This document shows positions 1 through 5,588 of a DNA stretch of 20,697 bases, one piece after another. The position numbers and the translations under genes were made by a program. Under the pieces are notes generated by a model. It saw only the letters and a program-made list of their open reading frames with translations, did not search any database and was not told where the DNA came from. The stretch spans positions 1 through 20,697 of the forward strand of contig DLUO01000140.1 in NCBI GenBank assembly GCA_003444595.1, read 5' to 3'. Source of the stretch: Bacillota bacterium (GTDB taxonomy: Bacteria; Bacillota; Dethiobacteria; DTU022; UBA8154). The first letter of the stretch is position 1. The number at the start of each line of letters is the position of its first letter.

Positions 1-454
1 GCCTGTTCCAGTAATTGATTATTGTTGAGCCGATATTTTTCCCTAGAGGCAAATAATGCGAATAGCGGTGATATAAGGTATGATAAGTAAAAACCAGGGG
101 CAGCTTTAACAATTTTGCTGTTAATGAGCCCAGGGAGCCTAAAATAAAAGGTGTATGCACATGGATAAGGTCTATTTTGAGGCTCTGGACCAATGCCGGC
201 AGGCGGGGGGAAATTGGAATAGGCAGGTAAAAACCGGGTTGTGTGGGAGCCGGTAAAGAGAGATAGCGAAAGACTTTTCCCTCCCTGGAAGCAAGGGGAT
301 AATTTGGAGCAAAAACAAAGGCCTCACAGCCTCTGTTTTGCAGTTCCCTCGTTAATGTTTCTATAGAACGTACAACACCGCTAATATACGGTGTATAGCT
401 GTCGGTAAAAATACCAATTTTTAATTTGTCTTTTTGCTCAGCTAAAGTAACCAC
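1..454 (-). CDS. GT4-family glycosyltransferase, N-terminal part (cut by window edge)
   Basis: I translated this by hand; the reading frame is open from a GTG at 454 to the left edge. After a short polar leader the protein reads KIGIFTDSYTPYISGVVRSI, the N-terminal glycine/serine loop typical of GT4 (GT-B fold) enzymes that glycosylate diacylglycerol or similar lipids. Further on come HVHTPFILGSLG and YHTLYHRYSHYLP, also typical of this group. A role in glycolipid or cell-envelope synthesis on the inner face of the membrane is inferred from the family; the acceptor cannot be told because the C-terminal nucleotide-sugar-binding half lies outside. An in-frame TAG lies just upstream, so GTG 454 is the most upstream start possible. 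Its nearest Shine-Dalgarno (TAGGAG) is about 24 nt away, across a palindrome. Divergent from the HD-GYP gene. Confidence 0.85.
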   Translation of the reverse strand, partial: MVTLAEQKDKLKIGIFTDSYTPYISGVVRSIETLTRELQNRGCEAFVFAPNYPLASREGKVFRYLSLPAPTQPGFYLPIPISPRLPALVQSLKIDLIHVHTPFILGSLGSLTAKLLKLPLVFTYHTLYHRYSHYLPLGKNIGSTIINYWNR

Positions 455-465
455 ATTATTATTAT

Positions 466-479
466 GCCCTGTACAGGGC
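466..479. repeat. 14-bp perfect palindrome between divergent genes
   Basis: GCCCTGTACAGGGC is a perfect palindrome in the gap between the glycosyltransferase and the HD-GYP gene. On the minus strand it lies exactly between a TAGGAG Shine-Dalgarno and the GTG start of the glycosyltransferase. It could be an operator for a dimeric regulator, or an RNA hairpin (5-bp stem, GTAC loop) that brings the Shine-Dalgarno to normal distance from the start. The symmetry is seen; the function is inferred. Confidence 0.5.
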
Positions 480-543
480 TCCTAAATTAGCGCTCATACA
501 AGTGTTTTAGAACTGGTAAACAGGAAATCTGGGGGAAGTGTCT

Positions 544-1662
544 ATGAGAAAAATAGCGGTAGAGGCTCTTAAGCCGGGAATGATAGTTGGGAGGCCGGTA
601 TATGACTCTTCCGGTTTTTTACTGCTTAATACCGGTAAAGAGCTTAAACAAGAGTATATCAGAAACTTGAAGAAATTAAATATCCCTGCTGTTTACATCA
701 TAGACAATATCATTCCCGATATTGATATTGAGGATGTTATTTTGGATGAAACCAGACAAAAAGCCAACAATATAATAAGAAAAATATTAACTGACGTGGA
801 GAAGCAACCCGAGAAATCTATTCCCAAATTACTTTTTACCCATAAAGAAATAAGAAATGCGCTGGACGAGATTATTGATCAACTATTAACCAACAAGAAC
901 CTGGTGGTAAACTTGTCAGATATCAGGACTTTTGACAACTATACTTTCGCGCATTCTGTTAATGTTGCTATACTGGCAATCACTACCGCTATTTCGCTTC
1001 AATTTTCAAAATCAAAACTGCATGAGATAGGTTTGGGCTCCCTGCTGCACGATTTAGGGAAAGTAAAAATCCCGGATAGTATATTAAATAAAGAAGGAAA
1101 ACTCACGTTTGAAGAATACGCCGAGATTAAAAGACATCCTCTTCTTGGTTACGACATGGTTAACAGGCAATCCTTTATTAGCCCGGCATCAGCCCTAATA
1201 ATTCTCCAGCATCATGAGCGAAAAAACGGCGGGGGCTATCCGGAAGGTTTAAGAGGTGAACAGATCCACTTTTTTTCTAAAATTTGTGCCGTTGTCGATG
1301 TTTACGATGCCCTGGTATCGGACCGGCCTTATCGTAAAGCTTTGCCGGCGCACAGTGCAGTGGAGCTTCTGCAATCCCAAGTAGAACTATTTGATATCAA
1401 CGTACTAGAGAAGTTTTTACAACATATTGCCGCCTATCCAATAGGTACTTTTGTGGGACTGAGCAATGGGGAGATTGGAATAGTGGTACACAATACAGTA
1501 GGATTCCCTTTAAGGCCGCGGGTCCGCATTCTAGGTTCCAAAGAATTTGAACCTGTGGAGCGATATGAGTTAGACCTGATGGAGAAGATAGATATTATCG
1601 TCGATGAAGTTTATGATGAACAAAATATTCCGGAAAAGATACTACAAATATCCACCGTCTAG
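544..1662 (+). CDS. HD-GYP domain protein, probable cyclic-di-GMP phosphodiesterase
   Basis: The 372-residue protein should hydrolyse cyclic di-GMP in the cytosol, lowering the signal that favours sessile growth. HD is at residues 169-170 in LLHDLGKVKIP, followed by QHHERKNGGGYPEGL with HHE at 223-225 and GYP at 231-233. These are the metal ligands and family signature of active HD-GYP enzymes. The first 120 residues are a non-catalytic region with no REC, PAS or membrane segment, and the last 80 form a beta-rich tail (PIGTFVGLSNGEIGIVV) common in this family. I prefer ATG 544 to the in-frame GTG at 538 because GGGGGA at 531-536 is 7 nt from the ATG and only 1 nt from the GTG. The gene converges with the capA-like gene and shares its stop tetranucleotide CTAG. 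The activating input cannot be told. Confidence 0.9.
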   Translation: MRKIAVEALKPGMIVGRPVYDSSGFLLLNTGKELKQEYIRNLKKLNIPAVYIIDNIIPDIDIEDVILDETRQKANNIIRKILTDVEKQPEKSIPKLLFTHKEIRNALDEIIDQLLTNKNLVVNLSDIRTFDNYTFAHSVNVAILAITTAISLQFSKSKLHEIGLGSLLHDLGKVKIPDSILNKEGKLTFEEYAEIKRHPLLGYDMVNRQSFISPASALIILQHHERKNGGGYPEGLRGEQIHFFSKICAVVDVYDALVSDRPYRKALPAHSAVELLQSQVELFDINVLEKFLQHIAAYPIGTFVGLSNGEIGIVVHNTVGFPLRPRVRILGSKEFEPVERYELDLMEKIDIIVDEVYDEQNIPEKILQISTV

Positions 1663-2909
1663 TAGTACCATAAGCGCCAGAAAATCTCCCTAGTTTCACG
1701 TAGTACTTCCTGCAGGCGCCGATAATCTTGCTCCGACAGATGATAGCTCTCCCGGGGATTTTCTGCTTCCAACACCGCCTGCACAGGCAAAACCGTATAT
1801 TTCCATTTATTGCCTTGAAGATACCTGTGCACCCAGGTAGGCACAGCTTTTAAAATTGTTACTTTGGGACTCTTTAAGTCAGAGTTATTTAACTCAATTT
1901 TGAGGTAAACAATAATTCCGGCATCAGCGTAGCGCCATCTCTGGTTAGAAATAAAATTGCCCAGTGAATAGAGGACCAGCCCTTCCCTTTTTTCTGTTTT
2001 AACAACTTCTGCCGGCTGAATAACATGCGGGTGGGTTCCGATAATAATATCTGCACCCATATCCACAAGTTCCATGGCAAGCTCTTTTTGATAAGTTGAA
2101 GGCAGGCGCTGGTACTCATCACCCCAGTGCAGTCCAATTATAACGATGTCAGCCTGCAGCTCATTTTTGGCCCTGGTAATGTCTTCGCCAATTAATTGCT
2201 TCTCAATCAAGGGAACCATATATTCTTTCCCGGAAGGCAAAGGTATCCCGTTTGTCCCATAAGTGTAGGCAAAAAAAGCTGCCTTAATATCATTTTGGTA
2301 TAACAAAAACCCTTTTTTCCTCTCTTCCTCACTGCGGGCTGTACCCGTGCAATTTAAACCCTTCTCCTCAATTAGCTTGATTGTATTTAAAACACCTTCT
2401 TCTCCACTGTCCATGGAATGATTATTGGCTGTGAACAATAAGTCGAAACCACTGTCTCTTAAAGCGTCAGCCAACTCGGGAGGAGAGTTAAAAAAAGGGT
2501 AACCGCTATAACCGGATTCCGTAGTGCTAAAAGTTGTTTCCAGGTTGCCTATTACAAAATCTGCTTTTTGTAAATAGGGAGCCACATGCGAAAAGCAATC
2601 TTTAAAACTATACTGTCCCTCACTTTCATTAAAGGCACTGGTAAGCTGGGGGCTGTGGACCATAATGTCACCTACTGTGGCCACAACAAAACTGCTATTT
2701 TGCGTCATCTCCGCAACAGGGTAATCCAAAGCATGATCCTCATAGGGAGATTCATTTTTTAAAGAAAAAAGATCCTTTTCAGAAATACCGGATAACGATT
2801 CCTTTTCCTTTAAAGAATTCACTTTTTTTGCGAAACAGGAAGTACAGCAACAAATAAAGAAAAACAGCAATGTTACCCCTAAAACAAGTAACCATGGTCT
2901 CTTCCTCAC
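1659..2909 (-). CDS. CapA family protein (metallophosphatase fold), membrane-anchored
   Basis: The 416-residue protein belongs to the CapA/PgsA family, first known from poly-gamma-glutamate capsule synthesis but found in many bacteria without capsules. A hydrophobic N-terminal segment (about residues 6-24) ends in a cysteine-rich patch CCCTSC. This is a poor lipobox (cysteine at -3), so it may be a lipoprotein or an uncleaved anchor; the rest should be outside the membrane. Metallophosphatase-like motifs follow in order: VGDIMVHS (D81), GNLETTFS (N122, E124), ANNHSMDSGEEG (162-164), GLHWGDEY (H261), GTHPHVIQP (H293, H295) and YSLGNFISNQ. The start is a GTG with GGAG 7 nt upstream. No pgsB/pgsC partners are visible, so a capsule role is not supported here; the substrate is unknown. 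Confidence 0.87.
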   Translation of the reverse strand: MRKRPWLLVLGVTLLFFFICCCTSCFAKKVNSLKEKESLSGISEKDLFSLKNESPYEDHALDYPVAEMTQNSSFVVATVGDIMVHSPQLTSAFNESEGQYSFKDCFSHVAPYLQKADFVIGNLETTFSTTESGYSGYPFFNSPPELADALRDSGFDLLFTANNHSMDSGEEGVLNTIKLIEEKGLNCTGTARSEEERKKGFLLYQNDIKAAFFAYTYGTNGIPLPSGKEYMVPLIEKQLIGEDITRAKNELQADIVIIGLHWGDEYQRLPSTYQKELAMELVDMGADIIIGTHPHVIQPAEVVKTEKREGLVLYSLGNFISNQRWRYADAGIIVYLKIELNNSDLKSPKVTILKAVPTWVHRYLQGNKWKYTVLPVQAVLEAENPRESYHLSEQDYRRLQEVLRETREIFWRLWYY

Positions 2910-3086
2910 ATAATCGCTCCAATCAAGTATTATAAATATAGTTTAGCACAATTTATAGCTAAAATATACCAAAGGATAGGATAATTACAAATACAAGAGG
3001 ATTAATCAGAAAAATGATTATTTATTCCAGGTTGTGATAAATAGGGAGGCGGGTAAGGAAAAAGGAGAGTAAAGGCCACGCAACAT

Positions 3087-3112
3087 TTAATCCGTCCGTA
3101 ATAGGCCGATAT
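3087..3112 (+). promoter_or_regulatory. Sigma-D (FliA-type, flagellar) promoter
   Basis: GCCGATAT at 3105-3112 is a perfect match to the -10 element of the motility sigma factor SigD/FliA. TTAA at 3087-3090, 14 nt upstream, matches the -35 consensus TAAA in three of four bases. Expected transcription start is near 3119, about 40 nt before the ATG at 3159. The genes behind it resemble flagellar proteins, which makes the call much stronger than the motif alone. Confidence 0.75.
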
Positions 3113-3158
3113 AATAATAGTAAAAATAAATATTTTTAGCCGGGTTAGAGGAGAAACA

Positions 3159-3854
3159 ATGAGTTTAATCAGCCTTTTCAAGGCATTTACAGAAAACAAA
3201 ATAATATTGGCTGAAAAGCTCCCCAGTAACAATAACCCCACTGACAGGATCATGGCTCAAGTCAAAGCATTGCAAGATATCTATGCGCTGTTAAATTCAC
3301 AAGAGAAAGGGGATTTTTGGGCTAGGGTTAATTCTCCGGTTAAAGTTGGAGAATACCTCCTGCTGCAATTTATAAAAATCCAGGATGGGAAACCGTATTA
3401 CAGGATTTTAAAACGCTTCGCGGGTCGCCTTAAATTAAACGAAGGTAAAAATATTTCTTATCTACGGCTTTTCATTGAGGGACAAGAGGCGCTTATCCCC
3501 GTCATTCTACGGGATTTTTCCGATTCCGAAGAAGAAATAGGCAGAAACGGCAAAAAACCGGCAACAACTGTTTGTAATTGGAGAATGGATTTCGTTGTTA
3601 AAACAAGCAACCTTGGTCTAATAATCATTCAATTTATGAAAAGGGATAATATTTATTACAGTCAACTACTGGTCGAATCAGAGAAAACAGGCCATGCTCT
3701 GGAAAGTGAATTGGGGGAACTGCGAACTCTTACCAAAGACTTAAAGGAAAGAAACGTTATCCTTTTAAAGTGGGGCTTATTACCGGACCGCTTAAAAGAG
3801 GAGATAGCTCATCTATTACAGGAAAGGGGTACCAGGTTGGATACACAGGTTTAA
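3159..3854 (+). CDS. Probable FliK-like (YlqG-like) protein
   Basis: A 231-residue soluble protein, not recognised by a strong motif. Residues about 140-215 (from WRMDFVVKTSNLGLIIIQFMK to KERNVILLKWGLL) have the pattern of the flagellar hook-length control C-terminal domain: alternating strands, a central NLG, an ESEKT segment and a helix ending in an LR-containing stretch. The N-terminal part is polar and variable, as in FliK-type proteins. It is followed at once by a standalone FlhB C-terminal domain, the same pairing as ylqG-ylqH in Bacillus, and it sits behind a sigma-D promoter. The ATG has AGAGGAG 6 nt upstream. Real FliK is usually longer, so this is more likely a paralogue that works with the FlhB-like protein than the hook ruler itself. 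Family assignment is moderate; function is inferred. Confidence 0.6.
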   Translation: MSLISLFKAFTENKIILAEKLPSNNNPTDRIMAQVKALQDIYALLNSQEKGDFWARVNSPVKVGEYLLLQFIKIQDGKPYYRILKRFAGRLKLNEGKNISYLRLFIEGQEALIPVILRDFSDSEEEIGRNGKKPATTVCNWRMDFVVKTSNLGLIIIQFMKRDNIYYSQLLVESEKTGHALESELGELRTLTKDLKERNVILLKWGLLPDRLKEEIAHLLQERGTRLDTQV

Positions 3855-3871
3855 AGGAGGCTGTTTATCTG

Positions 3872-4150
3872 TTGAACGATTATAAGAAAATAAAACGTGC
3901 CGTAGCTTTGCGGTACCAGCAGGAAAAAGACAGGGCTCCGGTTGTTACAGCTAAGGGGCAAGGACGGGTTGCCGAAAAGATTATCTCTCTGGCAGAAGAA
4001 CATGATATTCCTGTCGAAAAAAACTCTCTGTTAGCTTATGAATTGTTTAAGCTTGAGCTTAACCAGGAAATACCCGTTGAATTATATGAAGCTGTAGCGA
4101 TAATACTGACGGCCATTTATCAATGTGATCAAAAGGCCAAGAATACATAA
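3872..4150 (+). CDS. Standalone FlhB C-terminal domain (EscU/YscU/HrcU family, YlqH-like)
   Basis: The 92-residue protein matches the cytosolic C-terminal domain of FlhB, the substrate-specificity switch of flagellar export. It has RAVALRYQQEKDRAPVVTAKGQGRVAEKI in two parts (residues 9-37), then AEEHDIPVEKNSLLAYELFKLEL and EIPVELYEAVA. The membrane half and the NPTH self-cleavage site of full FlhB are absent, so it cannot be the export gate protein itself. Such single-domain proteins (FhlB/YlqH) are known and FhlB can partly replace the FlhB C-terminus in other species. I chose TTG 3872: AAAGGAGG at 3853-3860 lies 11 nt upstream and the start falls right where homology begins. A longer frame from 3770 would overlap the upstream gene by 85 nt. 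CTG at 3869 is an alternative. Spaced 17 nt after the FliK-like gene, so cotranscribed. Confidence 0.85.
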   Translation: MNDYKKIKRAVALRYQQEKDRAPVVTAKGQGRVAEKIISLAEEHDIPVEKNSLLAYELFKLELNQEIPVELYEAVAIILTAIYQCDQKAKNT

Positions 4151-4204
4151 ATTACATAAAGTGATGAAACGTTTTATAGAGAAATGTTCTTTTTATACCG
4201 CCAG

Positions 4205-4235
4205 CTGAATATTTTTTAGTAAGTAAAATATTCAG
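4205..4235 (+). repeat. 11-bp perfect inverted repeat next to a ribosome-binding site
   Basis: CTGAATATTTT (4205-4215) and AAAATATTCAG (4225-4235) are exact reverse complements around a 9-nt loop. The right arm ends at the first base of the AG-rich Shine-Dalgarno (GGGGAGG, 4235-4241) of the holin-like gene. It could be a weak terminator for the flagellar-like pair (there is no following T-run), an operator, or a structure limiting access to the Shine-Dalgarno. Confidence 0.55.
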
Positions 4236-4250
4236 GGGAGGTAGGAAAAG

Positions 4251-4619
4251 GTGGAGGAATTTAGCGCTTATGGTATAGCCCTGGTTCCGATTATACTGGG
4301 AATGGTCGAACTTTTAAAAAGAGTGGGAATTCCTAAAAAACTTTCTCCGCTAGTTGCACTTATACTGGGCATACTTGCAGGTTTTTATTATCTTGCACCC
4401 GGCGATCCTAAAAAAGCGATCTTATTTGGTGTGGTTTCCGGCCTTTCTGCTATAGGTTTATGGTCAGGTACGAAGAACACTCTCGAAGAATTTAGCAGCA
4501 AGGCCAACGATCGAATACATAAGCTTACTGCGGTAAGAGGTAAGAATAATAGAAAGTATAAAGCCCCGTCTAAATCTGTGTCATGGCCCAAAGAGGGTAA
4601 ACGTATCGCAAAAAAGTAA
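4251..4619 (+). CDS. Holin-like small membrane protein
   Basis: A 122-residue protein with three predicted membrane helices (about 6-24, 31-49, 54-72). The second and third are separated only by a short turn with APGDPKK, and SAIGLWSGTKN follows near the third helix. This layout, with ILGMVELLKRVGIPKKLSPLVALILG, resembles small phage-holin-like proteins common on clostridial chromosomes. The last 40 residues are very basic (many K/R, no acidic cluster) and should lie in the cytosol or touch nucleic acid or lipid headgroups. The GTG start has GGGGAGG 9 nt upstream. No endolysin or phage structural gene lies nearby, so a lytic role is not supported; it may be a domesticated or unrelated membrane protein. 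Confidence 0.6.
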   Translation: MEEFSAYGIALVPIILGMVELLKRVGIPKKLSPLVALILGILAGFYYLAPGDPKKAILFGVVSGLSAIGLWSGTKNTLEEFSSKANDRIHKLTAVRGKNNRKYKAPSKSVSWPKEGKRIAKK

Positions 4620-4667
4620 GAGATGAAACGATAGGAAAGATGAAATGATAGTAGGTTCTTAAAAAAT

Positions 4668-4717
4668 TTCCTGCTGTATTTCCTTTTTTATAATTGGAAA
4701 GGAATTGTTGGCAGGAA
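4668..4717 (+). repeat. Long imperfect hairpin
   Basis: TTCCTGC (4668-4674) pairs with GCAGGAA (4711-4717), and inside it TTCCTTT (4680-4686) pairs with AAAGGAA (4698-4704), with an interior bulge of 5 and 6 nt and an 11-nt AT-rich loop. It lies about 50 nt behind the holin-like gene and ahead of a strong terminator, so if transcribed it is part of a structured 3' untranslated RNA. Confidence 0.5.
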
Positions 4718-4756
4718 TATTTGCTTTACAGGTTTACATAAAGCCTAACCTGATGT

Positions 4757-4803
4757 AAAAGGGGAAGAGAGGGAGCGAGGCGAATCCTTTCTTTCCCCTT
4801 TTT
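4757..4803 (+). terminator. Strong intrinsic terminator, end of the flagellar-like/holin-like transcript
   Basis: AAAAGGGGAA (from 4757) pairs with TTCCCCTTTT, and after one bulged T the stem goes on with GAGAGGG against TCCTTTC, for about 17 pairs in all. The loop is AGCGAGGCGAA. It is followed by T-rich sequence (TTTTT, then TCTTTA). It is placed about 140 nt after the holin-like stop, so the transcript would carry a long structured 3' end. Confidence 0.8.
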
Positions 4804-4930
4804 GTCTTTATCCCGAAAGTGGTTCTGTCACTGGCAGTCACTGCATGTACAGCTCGTCAAGCTTTTTGTGTCATTGAGCGTTTATACTAATCAACATGGG
4901 CAATAAAATTATTATTTAAGGAGATTATTG

Positions 4931-5007
4931 CTTAAGATCAGTTTAGGTTTAAAACAACAAATGACATTTCTTAAGATGATTATAGTTTAAAACAACAAGT
5001 GATATCG
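4931..5007. repeat. Two-copy tandem repeat, 38-39 bp period
   Basis: Each unit starts with CTTAAGAT (4931 and 4970) and contains GTTTAAAACAACAArTGAyAT (4947-4967 and 4985-5005). The left parts are offset by 39 and the right parts by 38, so the copies differ by one indel and a few substitutions. A weaker third relative (TTTAAGGAGATTATT) may precede them at 4916-4930. The only two copies seen are adjacent, so this is a local tandem duplication or a paired binding site, not a CRISPR array. Confidence 0.65.
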
Positions 5008-5232
5008 CAGTTTCCCCCATAAACTGTCCCTCCTTTTAACAAGTTTACATAATATATATTATAGGACGTTATTTCATGCAAAGATACTATGGCTGTTGGA
5101 TGCTTTTTATATACGCAAGCAAACAGATAAGCACATCCTCCCTTTTTCCTTCCCCCCTTCCGCCGCGTCGCTTTAAGCACTTTTTTATTAACGGAGATTC
5201 CTATTCCTATATAAAACTTTTATTTTGAGGGG

Positions 5233-5261
5233 TTGACAGGAATAAAATTAATGTATAAGCT
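5233..5261 (+). promoter_or_regulatory. Sigma-A type promoter of the leuA T-box transcript
   Basis: A perfect TTGACA -35 lies at 5233-5238. Two -10 choices exist: TATAAG at 5254-5259 (spacer 15, five of six bases) or TAAGCT at 5256-5261 (spacer 17, fewer matches). Either gives a start just before the first stem of the T-box leader. Confidence 0.7.
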
Positions 5262-5274
5262 ATATCTTAAAATG

Positions 5275-5556
5275 AATAATAGTTAAAAACAATGAACAGG
5301 ACCAGTAGGAAAGTAAAGAAGGAACAGAGAGTTGCTGTAAGGTGCGAGGGCAGCCCTTCTTCTTTCCAAAACTCCCCTGTGAGAAGCCTGCTGAAATCGC
5401 TTGGATAACTTGTAAAAGCGAAAATAGGCCGGGACGGGTCTTTGCCGTTAAAAAAAGAACACTTAAGAGGGCATTTCCGATCGAAATGTCAAGTAGAGTG
5501 GTACCGCGGGAGTAACCTTTCGTCTCTATATTACTATTGGAGCGAAAGGTTTTTTT
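5275..5556 (+). promoter_or_regulatory. T-box riboswitch leader, leucine specific (CTC specifier)
   Basis: The leader binds uncharged tRNA-Leu and lets transcription proceed into leuA when leucine is short. The canonical T-box AGAGTGGTACCGCGGG is at 5495-5510, with the TGGT that pairs to the tRNA acceptor end. Stem I can be drawn: CAGG (5297-5300) with CCTG; a specifier loop with AGTA (5304-5307) on the left and CTC (5372-5374) on the right within AAAACTCCCCTGTGAG; then GGAAAG with CTTTCC and AAGAAGG with CCTTCTT. The distal part has the usual GAGAG and GGTGCGA elements. CTC is a leucine codon, in agreement with the gene behind it. The alternative terminator follows directly. The 5' boundary is approximate. 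Confidence 0.93.
5514..5556 (+). terminator. T-box-controlled terminator before leuA
   Basis: AACCTTTCG plus CTC (with one bulged T) pairs with GAGCGAAAGGTT and is followed by a run of seven T counting the last stem bases. Its left arm begins 3 nt after the T-box motif, as expected for the competing terminator of a T-box switch. Confidence 0.9.
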
Positions 5557-5588
5557 ATGAAATTTCTTACGGAAAAAGGTGATCACAG

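Larger units (their letters stand above)
4620..5232. other. Gene-poor intergenic region with hairpins and repeats
   Basis: No convincing gene is visible on either strand between the holin-like gene and the leuA promoter. It holds a 13-bp direct repeat (GATGAAAyGATAG at 4622-4634 and 4639-4651), an imperfect long hairpin (4668-4717), interleaved short stems (4729-4759), a strong terminator (4757-4803), a 38-39 bp tandem repeat (4931-5007) and a 14-bp AT palindrome ATAATATATATTAT (5049-5062). The stretch 5063-5232 shows nothing I can name beyond a pyrimidine-rich run near 5140-5162. Confidence 0.6.

Noticed and set aside
3061..3158. Cyclic-di-GMP riboswitch before the flagellar-like genes (suggested by the nearby HD-GYP gene)
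   Set aside because: The conserved GCA/GAAA-type core and paired helices of the class I aptamer are not present; a sigma-D promoter explains the site.
4251..4619. Prophage remnant indicated by the holin-like gene
   Set aside because: No endolysin, integrase, structural gene or attachment repeat is visible around it; holin-like proteins of this kind also occur outside phages.
4928..4990. 20-codon frame (TTG start, AAGGAG 4 nt before) through the first tandem-repeat unit; its start recalls the N-terminus of sigma-54 at a glance
   Set aside because: Spacing is short, the similarity is a few residues, and the repeat itself generates the LK and KQQ pattern. Kept only as a note to the repeat finding.
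4931..5007. CRISPR-like repeat
   Set aside because: Only two degenerate units with no unique spacers of set length and no cas gene nearby.
4980..5180. Minus-strand 66-codon frame in the leuA upstream region
   Set aside because: Starts at a GTG with no Shine-Dalgarno, has a biased composition from a pyrimidine-rich tract, and ends inside the tandem repeat. Nothing resembles a known protein.
5260..5586. Minus-strand 108-codon frame across the leuA leader
   Set aside because: It is antisense to the T-box leader, whose RNA structure explains the sequence.
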